Below are positions 1 to 9,230 of a stretch of DNA of 14,786 nt, one piece after another. Source of the stretch: Alphaproteobacteria bacterium (lineage in GTDB: Bacteria > Pseudomonadota > Alphaproteobacteria > JAEULC01); contig JADZDN010000236.1 in NCBI GenBank assembly GCA_020851015.1, positions 1 to 14,786 on the forward strand, given 5' to 3'. A program made the translations under genes and the position numbers. The notes beneath the pieces are model-generated. The model was not told the DNA's origin, did no database searches, and saw nothing but the letters and a program-made list of their open reading frames with translations. Position 1 is the first letter of the stretch. Every line of letters begins with the position of its first letter.

Positions 1-222
1 CCCCCGGAAATGCTCAAACCGGCAGGCTGGTCACTGCGCGCCCAACACTGCCACCTACCCCAAAATAACCGCAACAACTTCTCTAGCCGCCTGTGTCCAA
101 TTCTAACCATTGTGATATATAGGCAACGAAACTGGGTGGTTTCCCGGGGTAACCGGAGAAACGTGCATTATAGTGCATTTTATGGCGCTTTTCGGATAAA
201 GCCCGATGATTAAAGGGGCCGT
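1..222. other. Non-coding leader upstream of the PAS kinase
   Basis: I can support no gene here. The stretch is clearly richer in A and T than the rest of the window and has no reading frame with the GC-biased codon use of its neighbours. It contains an imperfect tandem 10-bp repeat, GTGCATTATA at 163-172 followed at once by GTGCATTTTA at 173-182 (9 of 10 match). It also contains TATAAT on the minus strand (complement of 167-172), but without a convincing -35 box. It probably carries the promoter of the downstream histidine kinase; I cannot place that promoter with confidence. No tRNA or other structured RNA was recognised. Confidence 0.5.
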
Positions 223-240
223 TTGCAATTGCCTGCTAGG

Positions 241-2240
<2,000 letters not shown>

Positions 2241-2244
<4 letters not shown>

Positions 2245-3428
2245 CCCTCGCGACCGGTGCGACGCGGGGATCGCGCCTGGACCAGCTCGCCGTCGTCGCG
2301 GTCGTCCTTGCCGCGGCGATGATGGCGTTCGGCCTGCCGCCGCGGCCGCAGCCGACCGACAGTTTCCTGATGATCGACTACGGGCTCAACACCCGCCAGG
2401 CGCTGACCGTGCAGTCGATGGCGGCCGCTGGCGGCCCCATCGTCTACCCGGAGCACTTCGCCTATCCCCCGGCGTTCGTCGTGCTGCTGCTTGCCTGGCT
2501 GAAGCTGGGTGCGGCGGCGTTTCCCGCGTGGATCGGGCTTTCGATCGCCGCCCTGGTCGCGAGCCTGCTGGCCGCGGCGCGCGCGACCGGGATCGATCGG
2601 CGCGCCGGCGGATTGGCGCTGGCGGCGGTCGCGGTCGTGGTCGTGTCCTATGCGATCGGTTGGGACCTGAAGGCGCGCAACGTCAACCTGGTCTACCTGG
2701 CGGCGATCGCGCTCGCCCTCGTGGCGGCGGCGCGCCGCCCGGCGCTGGCCGGGCTGCTGCTGTCGTTGAGCATCGCCATCAAGCTCTACAGCGTCCTGTT
2801 CCTGCCGTGGCTCGCGTGGCGGCGGCGCTGGAAGTGGCTGGGCTGGAGCCTGGCCGGTCTCGCGCTGTGGTTCGTCGTGCTGCCCGGGCTCTGGTTCGGC
2901 TGGGAACCGGCGCTGGCGCTGACCCGCGCGTGGTGGACGGCGCTGGGTCCGGCGGGCGAGCCGGCCTACCAGGCGATCTTTCCCGGCTACCTCGTGTCAC
3001 TGCACCGCACGGTCGCCGGGCTGATGCCGGCCGCGCCGACCGACGTCGCGGTGATCGCGCTGACGCGCGCGCTGCAGCTCGGCTGGATCGCGCTGCTGGC
3101 CTGGATGATCGGGCGCGGCGCCTTGCCGGATGCCGCCGAAGCCGCGCTCTTGGTCCTGGCCCCGCTGCCGCTCGGCCCCGTCCTGCAGCCGCATCACGCC
3201 GCCGTCATGCTGCTGCCGGCGGTCGTTGTGCTGGCGGGCGTTTCCGCCCCCGACGCTGCCCCGCATCGGCGCTGGACGGGCATCGCCGCGCTGGCCGCCT
3301 GTTTCCTCGCGACGCAAGTCGGGCCGGGCGGCCCGTGGCGCGGCGCGGGGCTGATGACGGCGACCGTGATCCTCGCGCTGGCCGTGGGCCTGGGTTGCGG
3401 CGCGGGTCAGCGCGCGAACAGGTTGTAG
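2241..3428 (+). CDS. GT87 / DUF2029 family polytopic membrane glycosyltransferase
   Basis: This integral membrane protein of 395 residues starts at GTG 2241, which overlaps the kinase stop (GTGA) and suggests translational coupling. About ten hydrophobic segments run through it, the first at residues 16-32. Several motifs match the GT87 (DUF2029) family of GT-C enzymes. There is an acidic first outer loop (Asp40, Asp46-Tyr47), FAYPPAFVVLLL, an Asn-rich turn in ARNVNLVYLA, and IKLYSVLFLPWLAWRRRW. Characterised members transfer mannose from polyprenyl-phosphate-mannose to lipid-linked or cell-wall glycans on the outer face of the membrane. The acceptor here cannot be read from the sequence. Its 3' end overlaps the convergent GT2 gene by 22 nt. 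Family assignment is good; sugar and substrate are unknown. Confidence 0.85.
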
Positions 3429-4132
3429 CGCAGGATCGCGTAGATCATCCGGAACCCGTCGCGCCAGCCGATCTTCTTGCCCTGCGCATAGGTGCGGCCA
3501 TGATACGAGATGCCGACCTCGTAGAAGGTCAGGCGCTTGCGCGCGAGGCGCGCCGTGAACTCGGCCTCGAAGCCGAAGCGGTCCTCGACCAGCCGGACAC
3601 CGTCCAGCGCCGAGCGGCGGAACGCCTTGTAGCAGGTCGCCATGTCGGTGAGGTTCAGGTCGGTCAGCATGTTCGAGGCCAGCGTCAGGCCGCGGTTGAC
3701 GACGGAATGCCAGAAATACAGCACGCGGTGCGACCGGCCGCTGATGAAGCGCGAGCCATAGACCACGTCGGCGCCGTGGCGGAACAGCGGATCGAGCAGG
3801 ATCGGGTATTCCGCCGGGTCGTATTCCAGGTCGGCGTCCTGGATCACCAGGATGTCGCCGGTCGCCGCGGCGAAGCCGGTGCGCAGCGCCGCGCCCTTGC
3901 CGCGATTGCGGTCGTGCAGCACCAGCTTGTCGATCAGGGGCTTGATGTCGCGTTCGAGGATCTCGCGCGTGCCGTCGGTCGAGCCGTCATCCACGACGAT
4001 CACCTCGCGCGACGCCAGCTTGACCGCCAGCACGCGATCGATCAGCGCGCGGATCGTGGCGCGCTCGTTGTAGCAGGGGATGACGATGGACACCTTGGCG
4101 GATTCGGGAAGCACGCGGCCGGCCTCGAGCAT
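3407..4132 (-). CDS. GT2 family glycosyltransferase, polyprenyl-phosphate-mannose synthase-like
   Basis: This is a soluble GT-A fold glycosyltransferase of 241 residues from ATG 4132; a TTG at 4150 would add six residues, and neither start has a clear ribosome binding site. Near the N-terminus is VSIVIPCYNERATI, followed by EVIVVDDGSTDGT for nucleotide-sugar binding. The metal-binding DXD is in VIQDADLEYDP, and GSRFISGRSHR and DMATCYKAFRR follow. This set and the short length, with no C-terminal membrane helices, resemble DPM1-type dolichyl/polyprenyl-phosphate mannose synthases and related bacterial enzymes. These transfer a sugar from GDP- or UDP-sugar to a polyprenyl phosphate on the cytoplasmic face. 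Such a product is the donor class for GT87 enzymes, which is why its pairing with the convergent GT87 gene is suggestive. The exact sugar is not determined. Confidence 0.88.
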   Translation of the reverse strand: MLEAGRVLPESAKVSIVIPCYNERATIRALIDRVLAVKLASREVIVVDDGSTDGTREILERDIKPLIDKLVLHDRNRGKGAALRTGFAAATGDILVIQDADLEYDPAEYPILLDPLFRHGADVVYGSRFISGRSHRVLYFWHSVVNRGLTLASNMLTDLNLTDMATCYKAFRRSALDGVRLVEDRFGFEAEFTARLARKRLTFYEVGISYHGRTYAQGKKIGWRDGFRMIYAILRYNLFAR

Positions 4133-4310
4133 CGGTTGGCGGGAATTCAAGCGAAACAGCGGCGGAGACTACATCAGCGCGCGGTCAGCCGGAACAGCGT
4201 GTAGCGCCGCCAGCGCCTTCACGCGCGCGAGGCGCGGGCGGGCGCAGCGAACGCCGCCATCGCGCCCAGGCCGCGCGACCAGAATTGAGGGTGCATTGGT
4301 ATGCCGGTAT

Positions 4311-4339
4311 TTGCCCTTCCGGCTGAAATGTCACATACT
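4311..4339 (+). promoter_or_regulatory. Candidate sigma-70 promoter of the AbrB/PIN toxin-antitoxin operon
   Basis: The -35 candidate TTGCCC (4311-4316) and the -10 candidate CATACT (4334-4339) are separated by 17 nt. Each matches the consensus at 4 of 6 positions. The predicted start point falls inside the inverted repeat at 4343-4367, a sensible place for autorepression. Sequence match only. Confidence 0.4.
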
Positions 4340-4342
4340 GAG

Positions 4343-4367
4343 AAATCTGTCAAACCTTGATAGATTT
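4343..4367. promoter_or_regulatory. 25-bp inverted repeat, likely autoregulatory operator
   Basis: The arms AAATCTGTCAA and TTGATAGATTT are complementary at 10 of 11 positions, around a 3-nt centre. The repeat ends 5 nt before the antitoxin ATG and covers the predicted transcription start. AbrB/MazE-fold antitoxins usually bind such sites, alone or with their toxin, to repress their own operon. I infer that role here. Confidence 0.55.
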
Positions 4368-4372
4368 GCCAA

Positions 4373-4621
4373 ATGTCTTCGGTTCGTACACGTTTGAGCC
4401 CGAATGGACGGATCGTGATCCCCGCCGCCTATCGCAAAGCGCTGGGCTTGAAGAGCGGGGACGAAGTCGTGATCACCTTGGGCGAGGACGAGCTGCGCCT
4501 GTCGACGGCGCGCCACGCGCTGCGTCGCCTGCAGACGCTGGTCCGCAAGCATGTCCCGAAGGGCGTCAGCCTTGCCGACGAACTGATCCGCGAGCGGCGC
4601 GACGAGGCGTCGCGTGACTGA
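4373..4621 (+). CDS. AbrB/MazE-fold (SpoVT-AbrB domain) antitoxin
   Basis: This 82-residue protein has an N-terminal swapped-hairpin AbrB DNA-binding domain. The pattern RLSPNGRIVIPAAYRKALGL followed by KSGDEVVITLGEDELRL (about residues 6-43) is typical of the family. The charged C-terminal half (about 46-82) is the part that would wrap around and neutralise the toxin. The toxin gene overlaps it by 8 nt, the classic arrangement for a type II toxin-antitoxin pair. There is no evident Shine-Dalgarno sequence before ATG 4373, and the operator lies immediately upstream, so the mRNA leader is probably short. It likely acts both as antidote to the PIN protein and as repressor of its own promoter. 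Confidence 0.88.
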   Translation: MSSVRTRLSPNGRIVIPAAYRKALGLKSGDEVVITLGEDELRLSTARHALRRLQTLVRKHVPKGVSLADELIRERRDEASRD

Positions 4622-4997
4622 AACGGTGCTGGACGCCTCGGCGCTGCTGGCAGCCATCAACCAGGAACCGGGCAGCAACGAAGTGGTGCGCGTGATCGAC
4701 CGGGCGTCGATCAGCGCGATCAACCTCGCCGAGGTGCTTTCCAAGCTCGTGGACAAGGGCATTGGCCCCGACGAAGCTTGGTCCGGCATCATTGCGACCG
4801 AAATAAGGGTCGTGCCATTCGATGCCGGGATGGCCCGCCGGGTCGCCGCGCTGCGCCCCTTGACGCGGACGCTCGGCCTGTCCTTGGGGGATCGCGCTTG
4901 CCTCGCCCTTGGCATGGCAACGAAGGCAACGGTGCTGACGGCCGACCGGGCCTGGAAATCGCTTGGGCTCGACCTTTCCATCCGGGTCATTCGATAG
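4614..4997 (+). CDS. PIN-domain ribonuclease toxin, VapC-like
   Basis: This 127-residue PIN domain protein starts at GTG 4614, inside the end of the antitoxin gene. The acidic residues expected for the metal-dependent ribonuclease site are present: Asp7 in VLDASALLA, Glu40 in NLAEVLSKL, Asp93 in LGDRACLALG and Asp111 in LTADRAW. Length and motif spacing are normal for VapC toxins, which cleave tRNA, rRNA or mRNA at specific sites to halt growth. The specific RNA target cannot be inferred. With all four acidic residues intact and an intact antitoxin upstream, the module is probably functional. Confidence 0.9.
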   Translation: MTETVLDASALLAAINQEPGSNEVVRVIDRASISAINLAEVLSKLVDKGIGPDEAWSGIIATEIRVVPFDAGMARRVAALRPLTRTLGLSLGDRACLALGMATKATVLTADRAWKSLGLDLSIRVIR

Positions 4998-5066
4998 GCG
5001 ACGCCGCGATTGACAATGCCGTCGCCGCCCGCCATTCGTCCCCCGCCGCAAACCAGGGGACACCGC

Positions 5067-6239
5067 ATGACCGCAGCCGATCCGACCGACAAGCCGAAGG
5101 GCCCGCTCGCCGGGCTCTTGGTCGTCGACCTGACGCGCGTGCTGGCGGGGCCCTATTGCACGCTGGTGCTGCAGGACCTGGGCGCCACGGTGGTCAAGGT
5201 CGAGACGCCGCAGGGCGGCGACGACGCGCGGCACTACGGGCCGTTCGTCAAGGGCAAGTCGGCCTATTTCATGTCGCTCAACCGCGGCAAGCGGTCGATC
5301 GCGCTGGACCTGAAGGCGCCGCAGGACCGCGCGGTGTTCGAGCGCATGGTCGCCCGCGCCGACATCCTGGTCGAGAACTACCGGCCCGGCACGATGGACA
5401 AGCTGGGCTACGGCTGGCAGGCGCTGCGGGCGATCAACCGGCGCCTGATCTACGCCGCCGTGTCCGGCTTCGGCCAGACCGGCCCCTACAAGAACCGCGC
5501 CGCCTACGACATGGTGGTGCAGGCGATGGGCGGCGTCATGAGCCTGACCGGCCACGACGACGGCAAGCCCACGCGCGTCGGCACCTCGATCGGCGACATC
5601 ACCGCCGGACTGTTCGGCACCATCGGCATCCTGTCGGCGCTGGAGCACCGCCATTGCAGCGGCGAGGGCACGATGGTCGACGTGGCGATGCTGGACTGCC
5701 AGATCGCGATCCTGGAGAACGCCATCGCGCGCTACGCGGCGACCGGCCAGGTGCCCGGGCCGATGGGCGCGCGCCATCCCTCGATCACGCCGTTCGAGGC
5801 GTTGAAGGCCGCCGACGGGCACATGGTGATCGCCGCCGGCAACGACCAGCTCTTCGCGCGGCTCACCGACGCTTTGGGCAAGCCGGCCCTGGCCAGGGAC
5901 GAGCGCTTCAAGAGCAACGAGGCGCGCACGCGCAACCACGGATCGCTGAAGGCCGAGCTGGAGGCGCTGCTGGCGGCGCGGCCGTCGACCGAATGGCTTT
6001 CGGTTCTCGACAAGGCCGGCGTGCCCTGCGGGCCGATCAACAACGTGGCCGAGGCGCTGGCCGACCCGCAGATCGTCGCGCGCGGCATGGTGGTGACGAC
6101 CGACGATCCGGTCGCCGGCACGCTGAAGATGGCCGGCAACCCGATCAAGCTGTCGGGCTTCGCCGACCCCGCGACGCGCGGGCCGACGCCCGAGCTCGAC
6201 GGCGACCGCCAGGCGATCTTGAGGGAGCTGGGGCTGTAG
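5067..6239 (+). CDS. Family III (CaiB/BaiF/Frc-type) CoA-transferase
   Basis: This is a full-length family III CoA-transferase of 390 residues. The ATG at 5067 is preceded by AGGGGA (5055-5060) at 6-nt spacing, so I prefer it to the upstream in-frame ATG at 5010. Family hallmarks include LLVVDLTRVLAGPYCTLVLQ near the N-terminus, GATVVKVE, a region with NRGKRSIALDLK, and ENYRPGTMDKLGYG. Also present are SGFGQTGPY and the YDMVVQAMGG segment. Asp148 in that segment sits where the catalytic aspartate that carries the acyl/CoA intermediate is found. Enzymes of this family move CoA between carboxylic acids such as formate/oxalate, carnitine derivatives, succinate or aromatic acids. The substrate pair is not readable. 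It faces the TetR gene tail to tail and probably belongs to the same acyl-CoA pathway as the ligase and crotonase. Confidence 0.93.
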   Translation: MTAADPTDKPKGPLAGLLVVDLTRVLAGPYCTLVLQDLGATVVKVETPQGGDDARHYGPFVKGKSAYFMSLNRGKRSIALDLKAPQDRAVFERMVARADILVENYRPGTMDKLGYGWQALRAINRRLIYAAVSGFGQTGPYKNRAAYDMVVQAMGGVMSLTGHDDGKPTRVGTSIGDITAGLFGTIGILSALEHRHCSGEGTMVDVAMLDCQIAILENAIARYAATGQVPGPMGARHPSITPFEALKAADGHMVIAAGNDQLFARLTDALGKPALARDERFKSNEARTRNHGSLKAELEALLAARPSTEWLSVLDKAGVPCGPINNVAEALADPQIVARGMVVTTDDPVAGTLKMAGNPIKLSGFADPATRGPTPELDGDRQAILRELGL

Positions 6240-6243
6240 GCCC

Positions 6244-6276
6244 GGCGCGCCGCGAAACCGGCACGGCCCGCGCGCC
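6244..6276. terminator. GC-rich hairpin between convergent CoA-transferase and TetR genes
   Basis: The arms GGCGCGC (6244-6250) and GCGCGCC (6270-6276) are perfectly complementary around a 19-nt loop, just after the CoA-transferase stop. No T-tract follows on either strand, so it is at best a weak or factor-assisted terminator. The sequence is very GC-rich, so chance pairing is possible. No gene is supportable in the rest of the gap 6240-6332. Confidence 0.25.
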
Positions 6277-6332
6277 ATCGGGGACCGCGACATCCCGCCG
6301 CCAATGCACCGCGATGGGGCGCGGCTGGACGG

Positions 6333-7073
6333 CTAGGCGAGCCCCGCCGGCACGGCACCGTAGGCCCCGCGGCACCACAGATCGGCGAGCAGGTCGGCTA
6401 CCGTCTCTTCGTCCTCGGCCAGATGCGCCAGGGCGGGGTCGCGGCGCAGGTAAAGCTGGGCCAGGAACTCGTCGATCATCCCGCCCAGCGCATAGGCGAG
6501 GGGAAGCAGGTCTTCCGGCGGCGCAAAGCGCTCGTCCGACAACTCGGCGCGGCGCCGGGCGATGGCTTGGGCGACGCGGCCGTTCCAGTCCAGGTTCAGC
6601 GCGTGGAAGCCGGCGCGGAATCGGTCGGACTCCGCGCCCAGTCCCATCAGGCAGCGCATCAGGCCGGGATTGGCGCGGAACAGGCGCAGATACGCCAGCG
6701 TGGTCGCGCGCACGCGCTCCGGCGATCCCGGCCTGCCCTGGCGCAGCTTGGACATCGCCTCGCGCAGGAAGCGCGCGAAGTCCGCGACGACGGCCTCGAC
6801 GATCGCCTGGCGGTCGGCGAAGTAGCGGTAGAACGTGCCGTGCGCCAGGCCCGCGCGCGACGCCACGTCGGCGACCCGCAGCGCCGTCGCGTCGCCCTCG
6901 CCGGCCAGCAGGTCCGCCGCCGCCGCCAGGAGCTTCAGGCGCGTGCGGTCGGTCTTGCGCAGCGCGGTCGCCCGGGCGGCCTGGCGCAGCACCTGGGCGA
7001 AGCCTGGGGTCGTTGCCGCCGCCTTGGCGGGCCGGAGGGTTTGGCGGATTCGGACGCGGCGCATACCCCGCAT
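6333..7073 (-). CDS. TetR/AcrR family transcriptional regulator
   Basis: This regulator has 246 residues from ATG 7073; ATG 7064 is an alternative giving 243. A TetR helix-turn-helix lies at about residues 45-88, with the signature VADVASRAGLAHGTFYRYF followed by ADRQAIVEAV. The C-terminal two thirds are helical and ligand-binding in type, with no recognisable effector. An extra basic stretch of about 40 residues precedes the DNA-binding domain. The gene is divergent from the ligase-crotonase operon, and the 69-bp intergenic region holds two inverted repeats, so it very likely represses that operon until a ligand, often an acyl-CoA, releases it. This regulatory link is inferred from position and family behaviour. 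No strong ribosome binding site precedes either start, and the codon use matches its neighbours. Confidence 0.92.
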   Translation of the reverse strand: MRGMRRVRIRQTLRPAKAAATTPGFAQVLRQAARATALRKTDRTRLKLLAAAADLLAGEGDATALRVADVASRAGLAHGTFYRYFADRQAIVEAVVADFARFLREAMSKLRQGRPGSPERVRATTLAYLRLFRANPGLMRCLMGLGAESDRFRAGFHALNLDWNGRVAQAIARRRAELSDERFAPPEDLLPLAYALGGMIDEFLAQLYLRRDPALAHLAEDEETVADLLADLWCRGAYGAVPAGLA

Positions 7074-7074
7074 G

Positions 7075-7103
7075 TTGACACGCGCGAAGCGGCGCTTCAA
7101 AAT
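7075..7103 (+). promoter_or_regulatory. Predicted sigma-70 promoter of the ligase-crotonase operon
   Basis: A perfect -35 box TTGACA (7075-7080) is followed after 17 nt by CAAAAT (7098-7103), matching the -10 consensus at 4 of 6 positions. A 13-bp palindrome, GAAGCG-G-CGCTTC (7086-7098), fills most of the spacer and could be a second regulator site. The -35 box begins 2 nt from the TetR start codon, so the regions that control the two genes overlap. Confidence 0.55.
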
Positions 7104-7105
7104 GA

Positions 7106-7125
7106 AAATGATGTCAGCGTCATTT
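7106..7125. promoter_or_regulatory. 20-bp inverted repeat, candidate TetR operator
   Basis: The perfect 6-bp arms AAATGA and TCATTT flank an 8-nt centre, with one further G/C pair inside. The site covers the predicted transcription start of the ligase operon and lies in the upstream region of the divergent tetR gene. Its length and symmetry suit a TetR dimer. Binding by the adjacent regulator is inferred, not shown. Confidence 0.5.
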
Positions 7126-7142
7126 ATTACGGAGCCCGCGCG

Positions 7143-8453
7143 GTGCTGATCGAGCGCGCGGAATTCGCCGATCTCGCCCTGCTCGCGACGCACCGCCAGC
7201 GGTCCTGGGAGCGCCAGCGCGACTACGTGGCGCGACATTCGCCGTTGCATCGGCGCGCCTGGGCCGGCAAGGCCCCGCCGCTGCGGCTGGAGGCGCTGGC
7301 GGACCTCCCCCTGGTGGACAAGGAGATGCTGCGCGCTGGCCAGCACGCCCATCCGCCCTTCGGCGACTACCTCGCCGCGCCGGGCACCAAGGTCGCGCGC
7401 GTCCATCGCACCTCCGGCACCACGGGCACGGCGATGAACCTGGCGCTGTCGGCCGCCGACGCGCACGAGACCGCGGTCGTCGGCGCACGCTGCCAGGCCG
7501 CGGGCGGATTGGGCCCCGGCCACCGCGTGGTGCATTGCCTGAACTACAAGCTGTGGATGGGCGGCTTTACCGACCACACGACGCTCGAAGCCACCGGCGC
7601 CGCGGTCGTGCCCTTCGGCGTCGGCGACACGCAGCTTTTGGTGCAGACCATCCGCGAGCTCGGGATCACCGCGATCTCCTGCACGCCCTCCTATCCCGCC
7701 GTCTTGGAGCGCGTGATCGCCGAGCATTTCCCGGGCGTGAAGCCGCGCGATCTGGGGTTGAAGCTGGGCCTGTTCGGCGGCGAGGCGGGCCTGGACAATC
7801 CCGAACTGCGCCAGCGCCTGGAAGCCACTTGGGGCTTCAAGCCGCGCAACGCGAACTACGGCGTGTCCGACGTGTTCTGCAATTTCGCCGGGCAGAGCGA
7901 GGTCGACAACGACCTGCATTTCATGGCGCTTGATGTGCTGCACCCGGAACTGATCCAGCCCGACACCGGCGCGGTGCTGCCGTGGCGGGACGGGTCGCAG
8001 GGCGAGCTGGTGCTGACGCATGTCAGCCGCGAATGCCAGCCCTTGGTGCGGTTCCGCACGGGCGACATCGTGCTGCTCACAGGCACGGGCAAGGCGCGCT
8101 GCGGGCGCACCGCGCCGCGCTTCCGCGTGATCGGCCGCAGCGACGACATGGTTGTCGTGCGCGGCATCAATGCCTTTCCCGCCCAGGTCGCGGCCGTGCT
8201 GAACCGCGACGCGGCGCTGAGCGGCGAGTATCGCATCGTGCTTGATGGCCCCGGGCCTTACGACGCGCTTCCGGTCGAGGCGGAGCTGGCCGAGCATCTC
8301 GGCGCCGCGGCGCCGGAGGGCTTGGTGCAGGCTGTCGCCGGTGCGATCAAGCGCGAGCTGGGCCTCACCGCCCGCGTGAGCCTGCTGGCGTTCGGCGCGC
8401 TGCCGCGCACCGAAGGCAAGACGCGGCGCGTCATCCGAAAGGACAAGCAATGA
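7143..8453 (+). CDS. PaaK-type AMP-forming acyl/aryl-CoA ligase (phenylacetate-CoA ligase family)
   Basis: This 436-residue adenylate-forming ligase is of the short PaaK type. The GTG start at 7143 is preceded by GGAG (7131-7134) at 8-nt spacing. The phosphate-binding loop HRTSGTTGTAMNL, the YGVSDV motif, RFRTGDI, GRSDDMVVVRGINAFPAQV and the C-terminal LPRTEGKTRRVI are all present. Lys426 in the last motif is the expected catalytic lysine of adenylation. The C-terminal domain has the typical PaaK cysteine-containing CGRT turn. The reaction would be acid + ATP + CoA giving acyl-CoA, AMP and pyrophosphate. Phenylacetate is the classic substrate, but no paaABCDE ring-epoxidase genes are nearby, so another aromatic or branched acid is equally likely. 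Its stop overlaps the crotonase start (ATGA), so the two are translated together. Confidence 0.9.
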   Translation: MLIERAEFADLALLATHRQRSWERQRDYVARHSPLHRRAWAGKAPPLRLEALADLPLVDKEMLRAGQHAHPPFGDYLAAPGTKVARVHRTSGTTGTAMNLALSAADAHETAVVGARCQAAGGLGPGHRVVHCLNYKLWMGGFTDHTTLEATGAAVVPFGVGDTQLLVQTIRELGITAISCTPSYPAVLERVIAEHFPGVKPRDLGLKLGLFGGEAGLDNPELRQRLEATWGFKPRNANYGVSDVFCNFAGQSEVDNDLHFMALDVLHPELIQPDTGAVLPWRDGSQGELVLTHVSRECQPLVRFRTGDIVLLTGTGKARCGRTAPRFRVIGRSDDMVVVRGINAFPAQVAAVLNRDAALSGEYRIVLDGPGPYDALPVEAELAEHLGAAAPEGLVQAVAGAIKRELGLTARVSLLAFGALPRTEGKTRRVIRKDKQ

Positions 8454-9205
8454 CCGGCACGGTGCTGACCGAGGACGCAGGCGACGGCGTGCGCATCGTC
8501 ACGCTCAACCGCCCGCATCGCCTCAACGCGATCAACCCCGAATTGCTGGAGGACCTGATCGCGGCGCTCCAGGCCGCCGACCGCGACCAGGAGATCCGCG
8601 CGATCGTGCTGACCGGCGCGGGCCGCGCTTTCTGCGCGGGCGACGATTTGAAGGAGTTCGGCCAACAGGCCACCAATCGCGCCGAGACCCGCGCCTATAT
8701 CGAGCGCATCCAGGACGTGACGCGCGCGATCGTGCTGGGCGACACGCCGGTGGTGGGCGCGGTGCGCGGCTGGGCCGCCGGCGGCGGGCTGGAATGGACC
8801 ATCAACTGCGACTTCGCCGTCGCCGCGAAGGGCGCGCGGTTCTTCTTTACCGAGACCGCGCTCGGCGTGTTCGTGACCGGTGGCGTGACGGAGCTGCTGC
8901 CGCGCATCGTCGGGCTGCAGAAGGCGCGCGAGCTGATCATGCTGGGCGAGCGCTTCGACGCGAAGCAGGCCCACGAATGGGGACTGATCTGGAAGGTGGT
9001 GCCGGACGCCGAGCTGATGCAGACGGCGCTTGCCACGGCCAGGAAGATCGCCGCCCTGCCCACCGGCCCGGTGCGCGACCTGCGCCGCATCCTGGCGCGG
9101 CGCGCGGGCGGTGGGCTCGACGCGGCGATGGCGGCGGAAACCGACGCGACGGTGCGCGGCTTCCTCGACCCCGAAACCGCAAGGCGCGTGGCGACGTTCG
9201 GTTAG
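8450..9205 (+). CDS. Enoyl-CoA hydratase/isomerase (crotonase family)
   Basis: This 251-residue crotonase-fold enzyme starts at ATG 8450, within the overlap with the ligase stop. The first oxyanion-hole segment is AFCAGDDLKEF and the second is GWAAGGGLEW. Both acidic residues of classical enoyl-CoA hydratases are retained: Glu115 in GGGLEW and Glu135 in FFFTETALGVF. Their 20-residue spacing equals that of Glu144/Glu164 in the rat mitochondrial enzyme. Hydration of a 2-enoyl-CoA is therefore plausible, though crotonases also include isomerases, hydrolases and dehalogenases. Coupling to the ligase implies that it acts on the CoA thioester made by that enzyme or on a later intermediate. Length and motif order are normal for the family. 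Confidence 0.93.
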   Translation: MTGTVLTEDAGDGVRIVTLNRPHRLNAINPELLEDLIAALQAADRDQEIRAIVLTGAGRAFCAGDDLKEFGQQATNRAETRAYIERIQDVTRAIVLGDTPVVGAVRGWAAGGGLEWTINCDFAVAAKGARFFFTETALGVFVTGGVTELLPRIVGLQKARELIMLGERFDAKQAHEWGLIWKVVPDAELMQTALATARKIAALPTGPVRDLRRILARRAGGGLDAAMAAETDATVRGFLDPETARRVATFG

Positions 9206-9230
9206 GGAAATCCGCTGTCACACGGTCGCT

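Noticed and set aside
10..213. A 67-codon plus-strand frame at the window start
   Set aside because: The codon use is unlike the neighbours, there is no ribosome binding site or family, and it lies in an AT-rich intergenic stretch.
2528..4204. A long plus-strand frame spanning the GT87 gene and the antisense of GT2
   Set aside because: It crosses two strongly supported genes, and its translation is Arg/Ala-rich with no domain.
4566..6293. A 575-codon minus-strand frame opposite the PIN toxin and CoA-transferase
   Set aside because: It covers two well-supported plus-strand genes and has low-complexity His/Arg/Gly composition without motifs.
6423..7142. Extension of the ligase reading frame upstream of GTG 7143
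   Set aside because: The frame stays open through the antisense of tetR, but that sequence has no ligase homology. GGAG at 7131-7134 and the promoter at 7075-7103 place the start at 7143.
7074..8450. N-terminal extension of the TetR frame across the ligase gene
   Set aside because: The extension runs antisense to a clear ligase. The TetR domain starts about 45 residues after ATG 7073, and a divergent promoter lies between the genes.
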